This document shows, piece after piece, positions 1 through 14,000 of a DNA stretch of 64,000 bases. The notes under the pieces are model-generated. The model had not been told where the DNA came from. It searched no databases and saw only the letters and a program-made list of their open reading frames with translations. A program made the position numbers and the translations under genes. Every line of letters begins with the position of its first letter. The first letter of the stretch is position 1. The DNA comes from Pelecanus crispus (Eukaryota > Chordata > Aves > Pelecaniformes > Pelecanidae): NCBI RefSeq assembly GCF_030463565.1, contig NC_134651.1, positions 13,962,734 to 14,026,733 of the forward strand. The letters are read 5' to 3'.

Positions 1-2121
1 ATAAGCCTGCCCGGGAGGTATGAGCATCCATCTGCTCCCCACGCAGGGGAAAGCCCTCTGGCAGGGCTGTTACCTTGGCTCCCTGCCACACAGAGTCACA
101 GTTTTGGTTAGCCCAGGGCAGGGAGAGCCCATGGGTGCCTCTGCCAGAGACCAGGGAGGTCCAAAAGCTCCCAAGCACTCTGCCTGCAATTTATCATAGG
201 TCATGGGTGCCCAATACCCTGGAAACCTGGTGTTTTATATAAGTGATTGCCAATTGTCACCACGGGGCTTACCCATAGTAATGGCACAAATAGGCTGGGG
301 TCCCCATGAATCACAGCTGGTGCAGAGCTCAGCTCCTCCTCTGGCAGACGGAGAAACAAAACACACAGATGAGATCATGTGGATAAGGGTGACACAAATT
401 TGTTCCTGCTTCAAGGTGCCAAGGGATCACCCATGCAGGAGGCAGGGTGCTGCCCTGCATCGCGGCTTCTGCCCTGTCCCGGCACCCACAGCACGAGCTG
501 ACCGCAGGGAGGGTGCAGCGTCCTGCCGCGGGTCTGGGTCTCAGGGGCCATCAGCAGAGGGTGCAGATGGTGGGGCAGGTGACACTCCGTGCAGGCGGGC
601 AGCGGTGGCAGAGCCTGGCAGGGCAGTTTCCAGGCAGAAGCGCTGCGACCCATGCGGCGCTCGGGCAGAGCGTCAGGCAGCTTGGGTGAATCATGCCTTC
701 CTCCCAGTTTCTCCCCATCGATTACGAAAGGAGCCGAGATGGCTGCCGCAGATACCCGTGTGTCTTACCCCCACCCTCCCTCCGGCTGCCGTGGGCTCCG
801 TTCTGCTGCAGCAGCCACCCATCACCCTACAGTGATGCACCATAGAGGCCCAGGCCACGGAGGATTTGCAGCCCTTGGAATAGAGACCCAATATCTCAAA
901 GATGTTTTTAAGAGGTTTCTGGCATTTTGGTTAAGCAACATTGCTACCTGCATGGCATAGTTTGCAGTGCAAACAGCGCAGAGGGACTGCTTCCTCTGGA
1001 GCTCCTGCTCCAGGGAGCCAGAACCTGCTAAAACTCACCAAAATTCCACTGTCACCTTTTTTTTTCCAGCTTGGTCCTTAAGTCTTGACTGCCCCATGTC
1101 TAGCTGCGTCCCACCCAATATTCTGAGACTGAACAATATTATCCTTGGGAATGTTAAACTCAAATACATGAGAGTCACATGTAGTTAACCTAAATAACAA
1201 GCTGAGGGCTTCCAAGAGATACTTCCTCACCAGCCCAGCCCAGCTACCCAAGATGTGTGTGCCTCTGAGTGATCACACAGGGTAGCATCGGGATATTTGC
1301 CATCATCTCCAAACCTTTCTATTAAACCATCTTCTGGGGCTGCAATGGTTCATCATGGTCCTGTGTTTTAAACTGGAAACAGTCTTGGCTCCTGTACAGG
1401 GGAATATTGCAGCCAGGGACATATCCATCACCTCTTTACTCTTGTGCAGTGCCTGCATTCGAGCTGGAGCACCCCAGTGCTCAGATACCACCCCACCCCA
1501 CCCCAAACCCCCCCCAATCTGATATTTTTTTCCTTTTTCAAAAGCCATCAGTTTCCACTGGCAGAATATCCCACTGGTTTAAGGCAAGACCTGTGCTAAG
1601 AATTACTGTTTAGAGGGTGCCAGCTCTCTCAGTTGCTCCACATTTCAGTCAGGAATGCCCTTCTTTTTTTTCTTTTGTTTTTTTTTTTTTAATTTCAGGA
1701 ATGTTGTAAGTAAATTCACAGCTGAACAACAGTGGGAATGGAAACCCTCAGAGCTGAGGGCTGCCGGCATCACAGGTACGGTAATTCCAAACTGATCCTC
1801 CTTTGTGCTGATAACAGGCCTGGCTATTGTTTTCCTGAAGTCCACATGTCTGAAAACACCGCAGGCATAGATAATTGCAGTGAACATGTGCTTTTGAATC
1901 TGTTTCTAAAACACGCCTGGGATTTAAGCTTTTTTAAAATCATGACCCTGATTCTGCTTTTTTCAAACTCAAAAGCAAAAATTCCCTTGGCTCAAAATGA
2001 AGACGGGCCTAGCTCTTAAATACAACTTACAAAGGGGCAAACGTGCCCTTCTTTTTTTCTTTTGTCTGATGAAAGAACAAAGCCTGAAAGTTTTCAGCAT
2101 TTCCCCAGCTGCTTTCTTCCT

Positions 2122-2142
2122 CCCCCCCCCCCCCCCCCCCCC
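2122..2142. repeat. Poly-C homopolymer (21 C)
   Basis: An uninterrupted run of 21 cytosines followed by G and five more C. Short ORFs on both strands here are just poly-proline and poly-glycine readings of this tract. Its length is likely polymorphic and prone to sequencing error. Confidence 0.95.
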
Positions 2143-3644
2143 GCCCCCTTTGATTTTATTTCCTTTTTTAGCTGTAGAAAGTCGGATCTTATCTGAAGTG
2201 ACTGGACAATTTGAAACTCCCACTTTTGCTATTTTACTCTGATGATGATGATGCTCATTTAGGTTAAGCTTTGTCTTTGGCTATAGCATAGGGTTTTCTT
2301 TTAGCTTTTGGTTGGGCACTTGGCTCATGATGGCCATCCTTTCATCCTTTCATGTTGTGTCACTGGGCAGCCAAGACTGCAAACTTCATACAGCTAAAGA
2401 AAGAAAATGAGTGAGGGATAGCTTAATGAGCAGGATGCTCCCATAGGCTGTTTTCTGGTGAAAATCAAGGTACCTTTTGGCCTCTTTGTTATGTAACAGG
2501 GTAGCAGAGGTTTGGTGACTGTTCACTTGGGCTCTGAACCTTCATTCTACTTTTGCTGGATGTGAGCTGTTGCTCTGCAGTCCCTTCATCATCGATACAC
2601 CAGCAAAGCACATGACACACAATGGAAAACGGGAAAAATCCTGAATAATTGCCCTCCAGTAAAATTTTTTTTTGATAGGACACGAGAAAGGAAAAAAAAA
2701 AAAATTACTCTATGTCCCTGTGTCCCTCTTCCCCATCTCCTCTTACACCCAAAAAGATTTTAGCCTGGCTGAGGTATGACATGCTCACAGTTACGCTATC
2801 ATGGAGCTGGCTCGGCCGGGACAAACGTGAAGTTGTAAACACGTTGTTACTCGGGGCCTAATTCCTCTTGGTGTAACGCGGCTGCACAGCTGGTGTTTGT
2901 ATCATGGATCCTTCAGCTCCTTGTGTCCCAGCTTAGAGGGATCATAATTACATCTCACCTTACCGATCTTTTCGCTTGCCTGCCTTGAATGGCTTCCACA
3001 GACCTGCTCAACTTGTTTGGCTGCTGCTTATTATTCAGCACAAGCCCCCACCCACTGCACTTTCATGTTTGTGTCTAAAAGCCACAAAGGGACATTTTTT
3101 GAGGGGGAAGGTGAGGAGTGTTGGCTCCTGACTGGACCCCCGGCTCTCTGGACTCCTGGGGCCAGTTGTGGGGCAGAGGTGAGTTGTATGCTCAGTTCAG
3201 CACACAGAGCAAGGACAAAACAGCAGCTGGCTCAGTAAGAATGAGTCACTCCATTTCAAAATATGGAAAATTTAATGAGATGCTTCCTGAAACTTGAGTT
3301 TGCTCCCATAAAGCACAGGAGCAAATGCAAACCAGAATAAAGCAAGAAGATAAGGTGAGGGTGTAGAGACTCAATCAGAGATGGAGCCCAGTCCCTTCCT
3401 GCTCCCCCTCCTTCTAACTCCAAAGTGGGTATCGCACAGGCAGCGCAGGCAGCACTGATGGAAACAACCTCTCTGGGTGAAACTTTGCTCTCTCCAATGA
3501 TGCCAGCTCCTATCCAATGTGGAAAAGTTGGGTTCACACCGGCCCTTTGAGCAACATGGCTCTGACACTAGCAGTGAGAATTCCCTTGCTGAACCCAGGG
3601 CTGCTTTTTGACTCTGAGCTTGATCCTATCTGTTGCAAAAGGAC

Positions 3645-3712
3645 GTTGTATGTGTAGAGGAACATGCTAAGGGTTAACTTTGCATGTGTAGAGGAACATA
3701 CTAAGGGTTAAG
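3645..3712. repeat. 34-bp tandem duplication (two copies)
   Basis: Two adjacent 34-bp units share the core TGTGTAGAGGAACAT followed by CTAAGGGTTAA, and differ at only a few positions. The core starts at 3651 and again at 3685. No function is evident; each unit contains one AAGGGTTAA. Confidence 0.9.
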
Positions 3713-4524
3713 AATGATGCAGATTTCAGACCACTCTGATTCTGCATGAAGAAATGGCTGCGCAGCTCCACAAGCAGCAGTGAAATGGAGGAGGCTCTTG
3801 CAGCAGGCATCTTGCTGTCTTAGACAGTATTTGGTGTTGCCCTTTAGACAATGACCCCAGCCTAAGGCAGCAGTTAAGCTTGCCCTCAAATCCATAAATC
3901 CTAGAGTGACTTCTTCATCGAGTGTCTGATTCACCTGAGTCTGAAGTCACACCATGATTTAAGAGGTGCTCCTCAGTAAAGCCGAATGGGAGAGTTGGGC
4001 TGAGTCAGCCACTGAGACTGCTGATCGACTGGTCTCAGCTGGTGGGAATGGGCTAGGCTCCCAGGCCATAGATCCTCACTCGAGGGTGTCCACGTACCCA
4101 GCAGGATCCCAAGCTTTCACCAAGCTGTGCCGAGGTGCCCAAGAGCTGAGGCCCTGCAAAGGAGCAGCTCAAGCTGGATGCCCTAAAGGAGAACTCATGG
4201 GAATTTCCCCAGCCTCTGCCCCAGGCGTGCTCAAAGCTGAAAATAGGGCCAGCGTGAGCAAAGGCAGCCTGTGCAGGTGCTGGCAGTGTCCACGTGAGAG
4301 GCGGAAGATTTAATTCATGTTCCTGCTCTGGTCGGTTTGGAGGCTGCAAATGTCCTCCCAAGGGAGTGCCCTAGCCTAGGGCTGGTGGCTGTTCTGGGTG
4401 GCTCCCTGTCCTCCAGTCTGGCCAAGGTGTGCCTGGGTGTGAAAACATTCATCAGGAAAGATGGGACTTGGACAAGACTCCCGTGCTCCTGGTGAGTCAA
4501 TCTCACTCTGGACATCTGAGTCAC

Positions 4525-5094
4525 TGTCGTGGTTTAGTCCCAGCCAGCAACTCAGTACCACGCAGCCGCTCGCTCACTCCCCCTACCCCGATGGGATGGG
4601 GGAGAGAATCGGAGGAGTAAGAGTGAGAAACACTCCTGGGTTGAGATAAGAATAGTTTAATAATTAAAATAAAATAAAGTAAAATAATAATAACAACAAT
4701 ATAATAATAATAACAGTAATAATAATATACAAAGCAAGTGATGCACAATGCAATTGCTCACCACCCGACAACCGATACCCAGACAGTTCCCGAGCAGCGG
4801 TCGCTGCTCCCCGGCCAACCCCCCCCAGTTTATATACTGAGCATGACGTCATATGGTATGGAATAGCCCTTTGGTCAGTTTGGATCAACTATTCTGGCTG
4901 TGCCCCCTCCCAGTTTCTTGTGCGCCTGGCAGAGCATGGGAAGCTGAAAAAGTCCTTGACTAGCATAAGCAGTACTCAGCAACAACTAAAAACATCAGCA
5001 TGTTATCAACATTCTTCTCCTACTAAATCCAAAACACAGCACTATGCCTGCTGCTAGGAAGAAAATTAACTCTATCCCAGCCGAAACCAGGACA
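4525..5094 (-). mobile_element. Solo LTR of an avian endogenous retrovirus, copy 1
   Basis: A 570-bp element that begins TG and ends CA, flanked on both sides by the exact 5-bp direct repeat GTCAC (4520-4524 and 5095-5099), which marks an intact insertion. Read on the minus strand it carries a TATA box (TATATAA) roughly in the middle, then an AT-rich microsatellite and an ATTAAA-type poly(A) signal, so it is the sense orientation of an LTR. A 5-bp target duplication is usual for ERV-L-like elements (family knowledge; the assignment is inference). No internal viral genes and no second LTR lie nearby, so it is a solo LTR left by recombination. The same family occurs inverted at 23111-23648. The C-rich and trinucleotide ORFs inside it are not genes. 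Confidence 0.9.
4677..4735. repeat. AT-rich trinucleotide microsatellite inside the LTR
   Basis: Imperfect ATA/ATT-type repeats (AATAATAATAAC and variants) within LTR copy 1. The inverted sister LTR has a much shorter AT-rich stretch at the equivalent place, so this tract expanded after the copies diverged, or contracted in the other copy. Confidence 0.85.
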
Positions 5095-5099
5095 GTCAC

Positions 5100-8000
5100 C
5101 CAAAGGCTCAGCTCCAGCAGGTGCGATCCCTCCATTCCCGCTCCCCACCTGGTGCTGCTGGGCCAACACTCTCGCAGGAAAATGGCTCCATGGCTTCTCT
5201 TTGGGTGGCTGGATACAGGCGTATGAGGGGAGTGGGGATCATTAAGGTTTCATCAGACTTCTGAGATGCTGGCGTTGGAGCAAGCCTGAGCATGACTGAG
5301 CGAGGCAGTTGGGACAGCAAATTCCAGGGGAGGAGAAACTGCACTAGAACAAAGGAAGTTTGTCTGAGGACAAAAACAGAAAGAAAAGTCCTCCTTGTTG
5401 CAGCTCTAAGAGAGAGATGAAACTGTTTCTAAAGGTAGGCGAAGCTCCCTGCCTCGCAGCCATCCCTCATTTGTCACCCAAATTACACTGAGTCCTGGGG
5501 CAGCACCTACCTTTATTAAACTGAGTTATTTGCATCCAAAAAGAGTCGTTAAAAAAGAAGGTTAAGGCAATGCTACTGATCTTGTTCACCTGACCTCCTT
5601 TAAGATTACAGTCTGACTGTGGATTTTATTTATGCTCCTCTGGCATTTGATTCCAGTGGAGTTATACCTACCTTGCCATGGTGTAACTGAGCTGATAATC
5701 AGATTTATCAATGCAAAGAATATACTTCCCCGAGTGGTGCCAGCAAGGAGCTGTGGCAGAGGCAGACGCAGGAAGCCTTCCTCCACCTGGACTCTGCTGT
5801 CAGTGCTGCCAGCTCAGCCTGGCGCTGTGACCAGGCAGCGTGCCCTGCCTGCTCCCCGCTGAAACTGCTTCTGACCTGAACAGAAAAGGCGAGAGTCTTT
5901 CTGGATGACTCACAACATTGAATATCATGTTGGGAAATGAGCAGTTTAGATCAGTAAATTAGCTTGCTTTTGGTTTTGGGAGTGACTGTGCTGTTGGATG
6001 GGGATCAGGGGGACAACGGATGGTTTGTTTATCTAAAACGAGTAAGGGCTTAGTCAAAGTTTTGGTGGCTGATGAGAGTCCAGAGTAGGTAGGCAAAGAT
6101 TGCCTCGGGGCACTTCGAGATCTGAAAATCTGATGGTATTTTCAAATAGTAACACTCTGGAGAGATTGGGATAATTTCTGAGTTTGAAGTGATGTGAGAA
6201 CCCAAATGAAACAGGGATTCACCACTATTATTGTCAGAAGCTCGTCAACCACATTTAGGACATTTTAGCTCAGAACTCAAGAGCTTTCTATTCTGCAGCT
6301 GGGAGTTTCTGTCATCAGAACCAAGCGAGACCCTCTCCTAATGGTGCCCAATATACCCCTTCCTGCACTAGTTTACAGAAAGGTAAATGTGTTACATCTT
6401 TGATCTGCTCCTTGCTTAATTTAATCTAGATAAAAGCTGGCTGTAGCTTATTACTGTTTACTCAATGGTAGCTATGGACCAGATCTAGTTTGAATACAGA
6501 CCTCAACCAGATGAGAAAAGGGATATGATGACAAAAGTAGCTGTAATAGCAAGATAAAAGGAAAACCTCTTCCCTTCCTGTATTGTTACAACAAACAAAT
6601 GGACTTAGCCTTTTTCCCAGTGAGAACCCCATATAAAAATAACAGAAACTGCCCCACAAATGGCAGCAGTCCCAAGCTTTCGTTACTCTTCTGATGCCAC
6701 TAGAAGCCTTTTCTAAGCAGATGCTGTGATCTTCTCTAACTTTCTGGCATTCACCCTTGCAAAGTTAGTCCAGTGTGTATATGTCACCTACACACATGCA
6801 CACTCGCACAAATACACTTTTACTCCTGCAGGTCCTAGAACAGATACCCATTCTCCACTCTGTCAAGCAGTTAAACTTCACCCTGCTGGCAGGCTGCCTG
6901 CGTTGGGCTGTGCTATGTTACACTGACACACATGCGCAGCATTTCCAAAAGGCAGAATTATCCTGAGAGTCTAACTTTACCAGTCAGCTTAAAATTTGAC
7001 TGATCATCTGTAACAGAATCTTGCTAACTGGTTTTTACAGATGAGTAAGAATAGATACTGCTGCTTTTTTTAATTGCTACCATCAAGCTTAATTGGATGT
7101 TCAAGCTGAATGAGTGTAAATATACAGAGGCGGGTGTGGGAATGTGTCCAGATTGCACCCACCGCATTCTTCTGGTTTTCTCTGGAAGTAGATATCATCA
7201 TTATAGTAACCATCCTTAGCCATCCCACAGGTTTTGGGCTGGATGGAGCCCAGAGCCTCCCTTCCCCACCTGCCCTGGTCAACCAGAGATAATGTGTGGG
7301 AAGCTGTTCCTCTGGTCTGAGCATACAGCAGCCTCCACAAGCTTGAGTTTGCTGCCTTTTGCCAGAATTAAATCCACATGAGAAACATCCACCAGGAGAA
7401 AAGAGGATTGCACTGCCAAGGGGGCTCCAAGGAGCATGGGGAGGAAGGGAGTTGGGGCTGAGTTAGTGGTGTTAGGAACAGACCCCTGTGCCATGCTTGT
7501 GGGGAGGGACACCTTGTCGCATCCCGAGCTGGGCGTTATGGCACGTCAGTCAGCAAGTGCACCAGTGGTCTCCACAAATATGTGTGCCACCTATCCCAAG
7601 AAGAAAAAACAGATGCTGACAGAAACAGCCTTTCATAGGAAATCACCTCAGTTGCTCTTGAGAGGAAAAGGCACGGCTCTGAGAGGAACCTTTCTAGTCT
7701 CAATTAGCTGCCTTGTGAGTTGTTTTGCAGATGAATTCCAGGGGGAGAATTTTTTTAGCTTTCATCAGAATTTCTTCTGAACTTCTTTCAGTTCTACAAA
7801 AAGTGAAAACTCAAATGTCCTGCAAGAATCTTCCATGGAAAGTCATGGATGATGTAATCACTGCTTTTGTCTCCCATTTGTCCAGGAGCTGTGAATCATA
7901 ATCACCCATGTCACAGGGGAGCCCCAAACAAGCCTTTCTCTAAACCTTTTCATGGAAATACTTGCACTGCTTTACTTGCACATCTCCCCTCTGGCAAGAA

Positions 8001-11000
8001 GGGAGCAGGACATGCCCTGCACTTCATGTGTCATCTGCAGCTGCTCTGTAAGAAATGCTTAACTGACCAAAACAGGGATGGGACTGTGGTCAGTCCTGGG
8101 ACCCTATGTGCTTTATTTGTCCCATCATTTCCATAGGTATCCCTTCTTTAACATCAGTAGGAACAACCATGTTGCATCCTGAAGGGGAATCCAGGTGCTG
8201 CAATTCCCAGTGTAGGCTCAGGGACACTGAAGGCAATACTGCCTGCTTCACCAGAGCTATTACTGCACTTAGGTCGTGCATGAGCAAGTTGATTTAAATG
8301 TATATATTTGGTTCTGTCCCACTCAATACATTATTTATCTTTTCAAGCTCTGACCTGTTTGTACAGCACTTGGCAACAACTAAACTGAAGCCACTGCTCT
8401 GTGAGGGCCTGGGGAACGATATCATTTATATAACACTGAAGGAATTGGGGTTAACAGAGCACCAATGGAAACCTCTGCCAGTTCCCGCGCAGAGTGTATC
8501 ACTGCCCCTTTCACACAGCATGGATTTCATTATCCAGATGAATAATAGGAGGAAAGGGAGGGCTAACTTCTGAAAGCCAGGACCTAGATAAGCAAGTTTG
8601 CCAATATTAGGAGGGGGTAAGCTGGCTTAGAGTAGGTACTTTACGAATCAGTTTGAATTCCCTCCACAGCCCTTGTGGTTTTGGGTCCAAGCAGACAAAG
8701 CAGTGCAATCCTTCAAGTGTTCTCAGTGTTGACACACACTGCTGAGCTCTGTGTATGCCAAGATAAAAAGAGGCAGCCTCCACTACACCATTATTCAGTG
8801 CTAGACAACTTGATTATGATGGAAACAATCTTTTGCAATATTGACATTGTGATCTACAGTAACAAACAAGTTATAAAAGGTCTGTCACATTTTGAACTAC
8901 TGCTATGGCTGTAATTATTGTTTCAGATTGAGTTAAAAACACCTGAATTGTCTTTGGAAAAAGGTTCATGCAAAGTGTGATTCAATAAGAGCAGATTTCA
9001 TCTGCTCCTAACTTGGGTCATGATGTCACCACCTTTCAAAGCCAGCCTGAGCTTGGTTCTGGGGAAAAACTGCAAGGAAATTCCTATTAAAGCATGGTCT
9101 TGTGGTGATAAGAGCTGCTCTACGTCAGGACTAATCCATGCCTTCAGCAGAATTAGGTGTGTGCAAGGAAAGCTTGGTCGTTTCTCTGCAGCATAAAACA
9201 CCAGACAGAGTCCAGTTTCTGAGGAATTCTGCAGAAAGCCTGGGAGGTTTGCCGGTCTGCCATGCCCTGGGGCTCACCAGTGCCAAAAGCATGGTCCTAT
9301 CCCACCACTCTGCTTTTCTCCCCTGCCTCTGAGCTGAAGCCCTGCTCCTTGCCTTCTGCTGGTCTGACCACCATATGGCAAACCTGGCAGAGAACTATTT
9401 GCTCAGCTCAGTGTGCTCCAGAGATGGCAAAAAGGAGGCAAGAGCACATGGCCAATGAGGATGGAGCAAGGGAGACCTCCCCCTTTCCAGGGCAGCTCGA
9501 GGACAAAGTGGCCAGTCTTCATCCTGTGCCTGCACCCAGAGCCAAGTAACTCATCACAGCTGGTCAGTCCCAAACCAACACACACAGAGCTCCCCGAGTG
9601 CATGGTGGATTTGTGGAGGAGGAGGAGAAGGAAGGTTAGAGCACCAGCTCAGATGACAGGAGCCTCAAGTTCAAAGCCTCATAATTCTGTAGGCACTTCC
9701 CTTGATTCCAGGGATTTAAGGTTCAGGGCTATAGTTTGCCTGCTGCTCATCTGTAAGCAGAATGAACACACTGTCCTAACCCACCAGGCTTCTCTGAGGA
9801 TGATGAAGACTTTCGGTGTGCAGATAAAACTGTAAAGAGCCATGTAAGTCCTGTGGAGATAAATACCCACTCGGGAGTTGGCTTGAATTTCAGACAAGCA
9901 CTTTCTCTATCTGCAGGGCTTAGCCATGCAGACTTACCCTGAAACATGAAGCAGACAGCCTGGAGCAGTCCCATGAGCTCAAGTGCTGCATATGTGTTAT
10001 TATTAATGACAAATCTGCTAATGACAAACAATTAATTATTAATGACAAATCTGCTAGGCAAATGGGGAGGTGTGTTTGAGCCATGACAGTGTTGTATCCC
10101 AAAGTAGGACCAGATCACAGAGCAATAATTATTTGCTCTTGGTGCAAGTCTGTCTGTCCAGTGTCCATGCAGGGTATATCATATCACCCTGGCACTCCGG
10201 TCTGTGCCTTGAGACCATTTGTGTTATTTCTGCTATCGTTGGTACTAACAACGATATCCTCACCATCATTGTCTGGACCCAAAAAGCAGCAGTTAGGGGA
10301 AAGGCTGTAGGTGGGGGATGGAGCTTTGTTTTTGACACTGTCATCAGTAATTTGGGGCCAGTTCCAAAGCTTTAGGGAAATATTGCTTGATCCAGTGCTA
10401 ACATTTTGAGTCTAATTAACCTGGGCAATAGCTCTTAACAAAGAGCCAGCATTACTGCAGCAGATGCCAGGCTGGCACATCCTAATTGGCTCTGGAGGGT
10501 TCAGGGGGCTGATCCCACCTCATGGCAGCCCCAACAGCTCAGCCCTGGCCAAGCTACTGCCCCGTTATTTTCACAAGGATGGTCCAGCCACAGCCCAGTG
10601 TGGTGTTGTTTTTCATGTTGATGGAACATACCGCAGCTCCAATGTGAGCGAGCACGTTAACATCAACAGAGCCTTTTCCCCAAGCTAAACATGTTACGGC
10701 ATCAGCAAATTACAGGGCACTGTAAATTAGACTCCCTCTTGTGCAGGCTCTGCTTGCTGGGCCAAGGCCACATCCCTCCCTTAAGGAAGGCGGCAGCAGC
10801 AGAGGGTTTCGTTACTCCTCGGTCTTCCCTGCTCCTTGCACAGGGCTGAGTGCTTGGGCATGGTCACATTTCTGCTCATGTTCCCAGAGAATCCATCCCA
10901 TGCATACTCTCCAAAGGATCCTTTTGTGATGTTACACCGTGCTAGTGACCAGTAAACTTCCACAACGGAGACAACCCATAGATCTGGGTCAGTGGTAGGG

Positions 11001-14000
11001 CATTTTTACTAATTAAAAAAAGAAAAAATGCACATAGGAAGGGACTGGCTTCCCCTTGCTGTCCCCAGTTTCTGAGCACCTGAAGTGAGGAATGGTTCAA
11101 ACAACTCCCCAGAGTACCTGATTTGAAATCCTGGAGTCAGGTAAACAAGCAGACCTGGCTCGGTGACAGATGTGTTTTGGCCAATGTGTTTTTACCAGAC
11201 CTTTTCTAGAGAACTGCAAAGTGTGGAGAAATGCTATTGCAGGTCTGGGAAAAACAATAATTAAAATGAACTGTTGAGCTCTTTTCACTGGAAAAAACAA
11301 CAAATGCAGCCCACACTCTCCCATCCCCCTTCCCGCAGCTGGCAGCTTTGCTCGCAGGAGTAACCCGGCTGCACGGGCTCCAGCTCTGGTCGCTTGTGGC
11401 AGGTCTCTGCCAGCTCCAGCATCGAGGCTGTGCCACGCACACCTCAGTGCAGCCACCCCTCCAGGAGCTGCATTTAAGAAGAAAAGCCCTAAAAAAAGCA
11501 GCAAAAGAGAAGTGCACACAGGTAAAGGATTATTTACAGCTGCTGCGTGGGGAGCGTTACACAAGGGGAGGGTGGAGCATGTTCCACTGCCTTTCCACGG
11601 CTTGTGGGCAGAAAAGCCTATCACCACCATGGTGTTTCTACTCCCCCAAGATGAAGTTAATGCTGTTTACCTTGTAATAAGAATGCTATTTCTTGTTTTT
11701 TTTCCCTTGGCTGAGCTTGTTTTCATGGCTCCCCTGCTGCTCTCCTGCTGGGGGAGCTGGCTCTGAAGGCAGCCAGGAGTGCTGGGCTGGGAGTACCAGC
11801 ATCCCATCCCTCCCACCAGCTGAACGTTGCTGTGTGGTTCCCAAATTAAAAATCAAAGCCCTTGCCTGCAGCAGGAGGTGAATCCATGGCAGGAGAGAGC
11901 ACTAGTACTAGCACTGAGCAGCTCTCACATAGCTGGGTCTTTTCTAGGAGCTGGGGAAGTAGGAAAGCTTGGCACTAGCTAGTCCTTGTTGTTCTTCCTT
12001 CCCTGCCTCCTGCAGGGTAGTCTGTCTTTTTTTTTTTCTTTTTTTTTTTCATTAAAAGCCACCTGCAAACTATAGGGCATTGGCAAAGACTGTCTTTGTA
12101 CCCCTCAGTCCTGGGGATCCTTACTGGGAATGCAGGTGGAGGTCCTTAACTGTGATGAGATAGCTTGTTCTCAGCCCTGATGTGAAAATGCAGTTCTTTT
12201 TGTATGTCAGTCACATCCTTCACCTTCCTGGACAAGCATCAGTGACGTACCTTTCACAGGTATGGTATTTTGTGATGTGGTAGGTGAAGTACAAAAATAT
12301 CATGGTAAGAACAGGACTTGTGCAATGTCCCAGACAGAATGTGCCACCAGCTCATCTAACCCAGCCCGGCTGTGCCACTCAGGAACAGCTTGGTATGGTC
12401 AGATGGACCTGGTGATGCAAGGACTTTGGAAAAGTCCTTCCTCAAGGAGGATGACCTGGACAACTGTAGAGAAGAAGGGCAGGAGGGAAGCAGAGCCCTG
12501 TTTCAGAGCAAGGCAAAAACCAAATACACAAAAATATCTAAATACGGGAAACTTAACAACAAAATTCATGTTCCTGACATGAAACCTGCTCCTGGGCCTG
12601 GCTTATGAACCAGACAGGAGTGGAGGGGAGTTTACATGCCTCGAGGCAAACCCAGTGGATCGGTTGCCTAGTACTCAGCCCCCAGCCTGGGCAGGACCCA
12701 CCAGCTGGTGTCCGCTTGCAGCCCTGTGGCAGCAAAGCAGAAGCACCCACAGGTTCCCATGGCCAGGGGCTCCTGGTGTCTCCAGCAGGTCTCTGTAGGA
12801 AATGCAGACCCTAGAAACACCAAGTCCCTGACGCAGTATGCTAGGAATCCAGGCAGGGCTTTTCTGGAAAAGCTGTAGGAGTTGGGATGTTTTCCAATTG
12901 AGCACATGAGGCTCAACAAAGGAGTGTTTTTCCCTTTCTGCTCAGTGATGCAGATGCCACAGCGTGCAGGACTTCTGCGGGAACTGCAGACAGGGTCAAA
13001 AGCAACATGCTATAGAAGAGCAAGCTCCTTGTCACAGACTAGACTTCTAGAAGCAGGGAAACGGCAACCAGGCAAATTGAAGAGCCAGTGGGATTGGAGG
13101 AATGAAGAGTCTAATGAATGGGGATAATGAGAAAATCATTGCAATGCTGTTTGTGTTGCAATCAATGGGCCAGATTTGAAAGCTCAGGTCAGTTGCCCAG
13201 TTGGATGCAAAGCCCCAGCTGAAACACATGGTTGTTGTGAGTCTGTGGCTGATGGGGTAAACTGTGTCACTCTCTGAAAAATGAGTGCACCTGGACCAGG
13301 TCTGTGAAGAGCAATCCTATTCCTCAGGGACCTCTGCAGCAACAACAGACATCTGAACAGAGTAGCCGAGAAGGGCAATTTTTCTTGAATATAGTGGTGG
13401 GGCTCATGGAAAGTTTAGAGGGACTTTGTGAGAGGCAAACACTTCATAGGTGGGGTATAAGTAGTAAGACTCATGGAGGTTGAAGGGGAAGGAGGAATGA
13501 AAAAGCCTCAAGAAGAGCAGAGAGAAATGCAGTCACAAGCAGTGATAAGCTCCCTCTGGAGATGCAGGTAAAGACATCCGAGTTCCTGAGGTGGCAAGGT
13601 CTGCTATCCTCTATCTTATCTCACAGTGGCCATTCCTGTGGGCAAGGAGGGAGGCACTTGCACCCCTCTGCTCTGTGTGACACCAGCCATCTCCTCTGCC
13701 AGTTGGGGGGTAAACAACATTGTAGGGGAGAAATCCGGATAGCATACGCACGCACAGAGGTGCTACTTGCCGGCAGGACCGTTTGGCCACTTGTGAGATC
13801 TTACATTGCAAGATTTGACTGCAGCCCAGCCACTGTGCAAAGAGATGAGTCTGCAGGATGCCTTTTCAGGTACATGCAGGTATAAGACCCTGGAAGATGC
13901 TGCTACTGTTGGCATCTTTTAGATGTCCTTTGTGAAAACACTGAGATAATTCTACATCACTGTCAATTCACTGGCTGCCCCAGAGTTATTCTGTATGTCT

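Larger units (their letters stand above)
1..4519. other. Intergenic DNA, no gene recognised
   Basis: No reading frame here resembles a known protein, and none joins to neighbours through plausible splice sites. The stretch has scattered short ORFs, a T-rich tract near 1663-1691, a C homopolymer at 2122-2142, a run of GAT triplets near 2242 and a 34-bp tandem duplication at 3645-3712. By vertebrate synteny P3H2 should lie to the left beyond the CLDN1 3' end; I see no P3H2 exon in the window. Confidence 0.6.

Noticed and set aside
203-960. Overlapping ORFs of 80-210 codons at the window start
   Set aside because: Arg/Ala/Gly/Pro-rich readings of moderately GC-rich DNA on both strands; no P3H2 or other family signature.
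4521-4888. Tyr/Ile-rich hydrophobic ORFs that look like membrane peptides
   Set aside because: They are translations of the AT-rich microsatellite inside the solo LTR.
11097-11630. 177-codon minus-strand ORF
   Set aside because: No recognisable motif and no supporting context; overlapping ORFs of similar quality exist in other frames.
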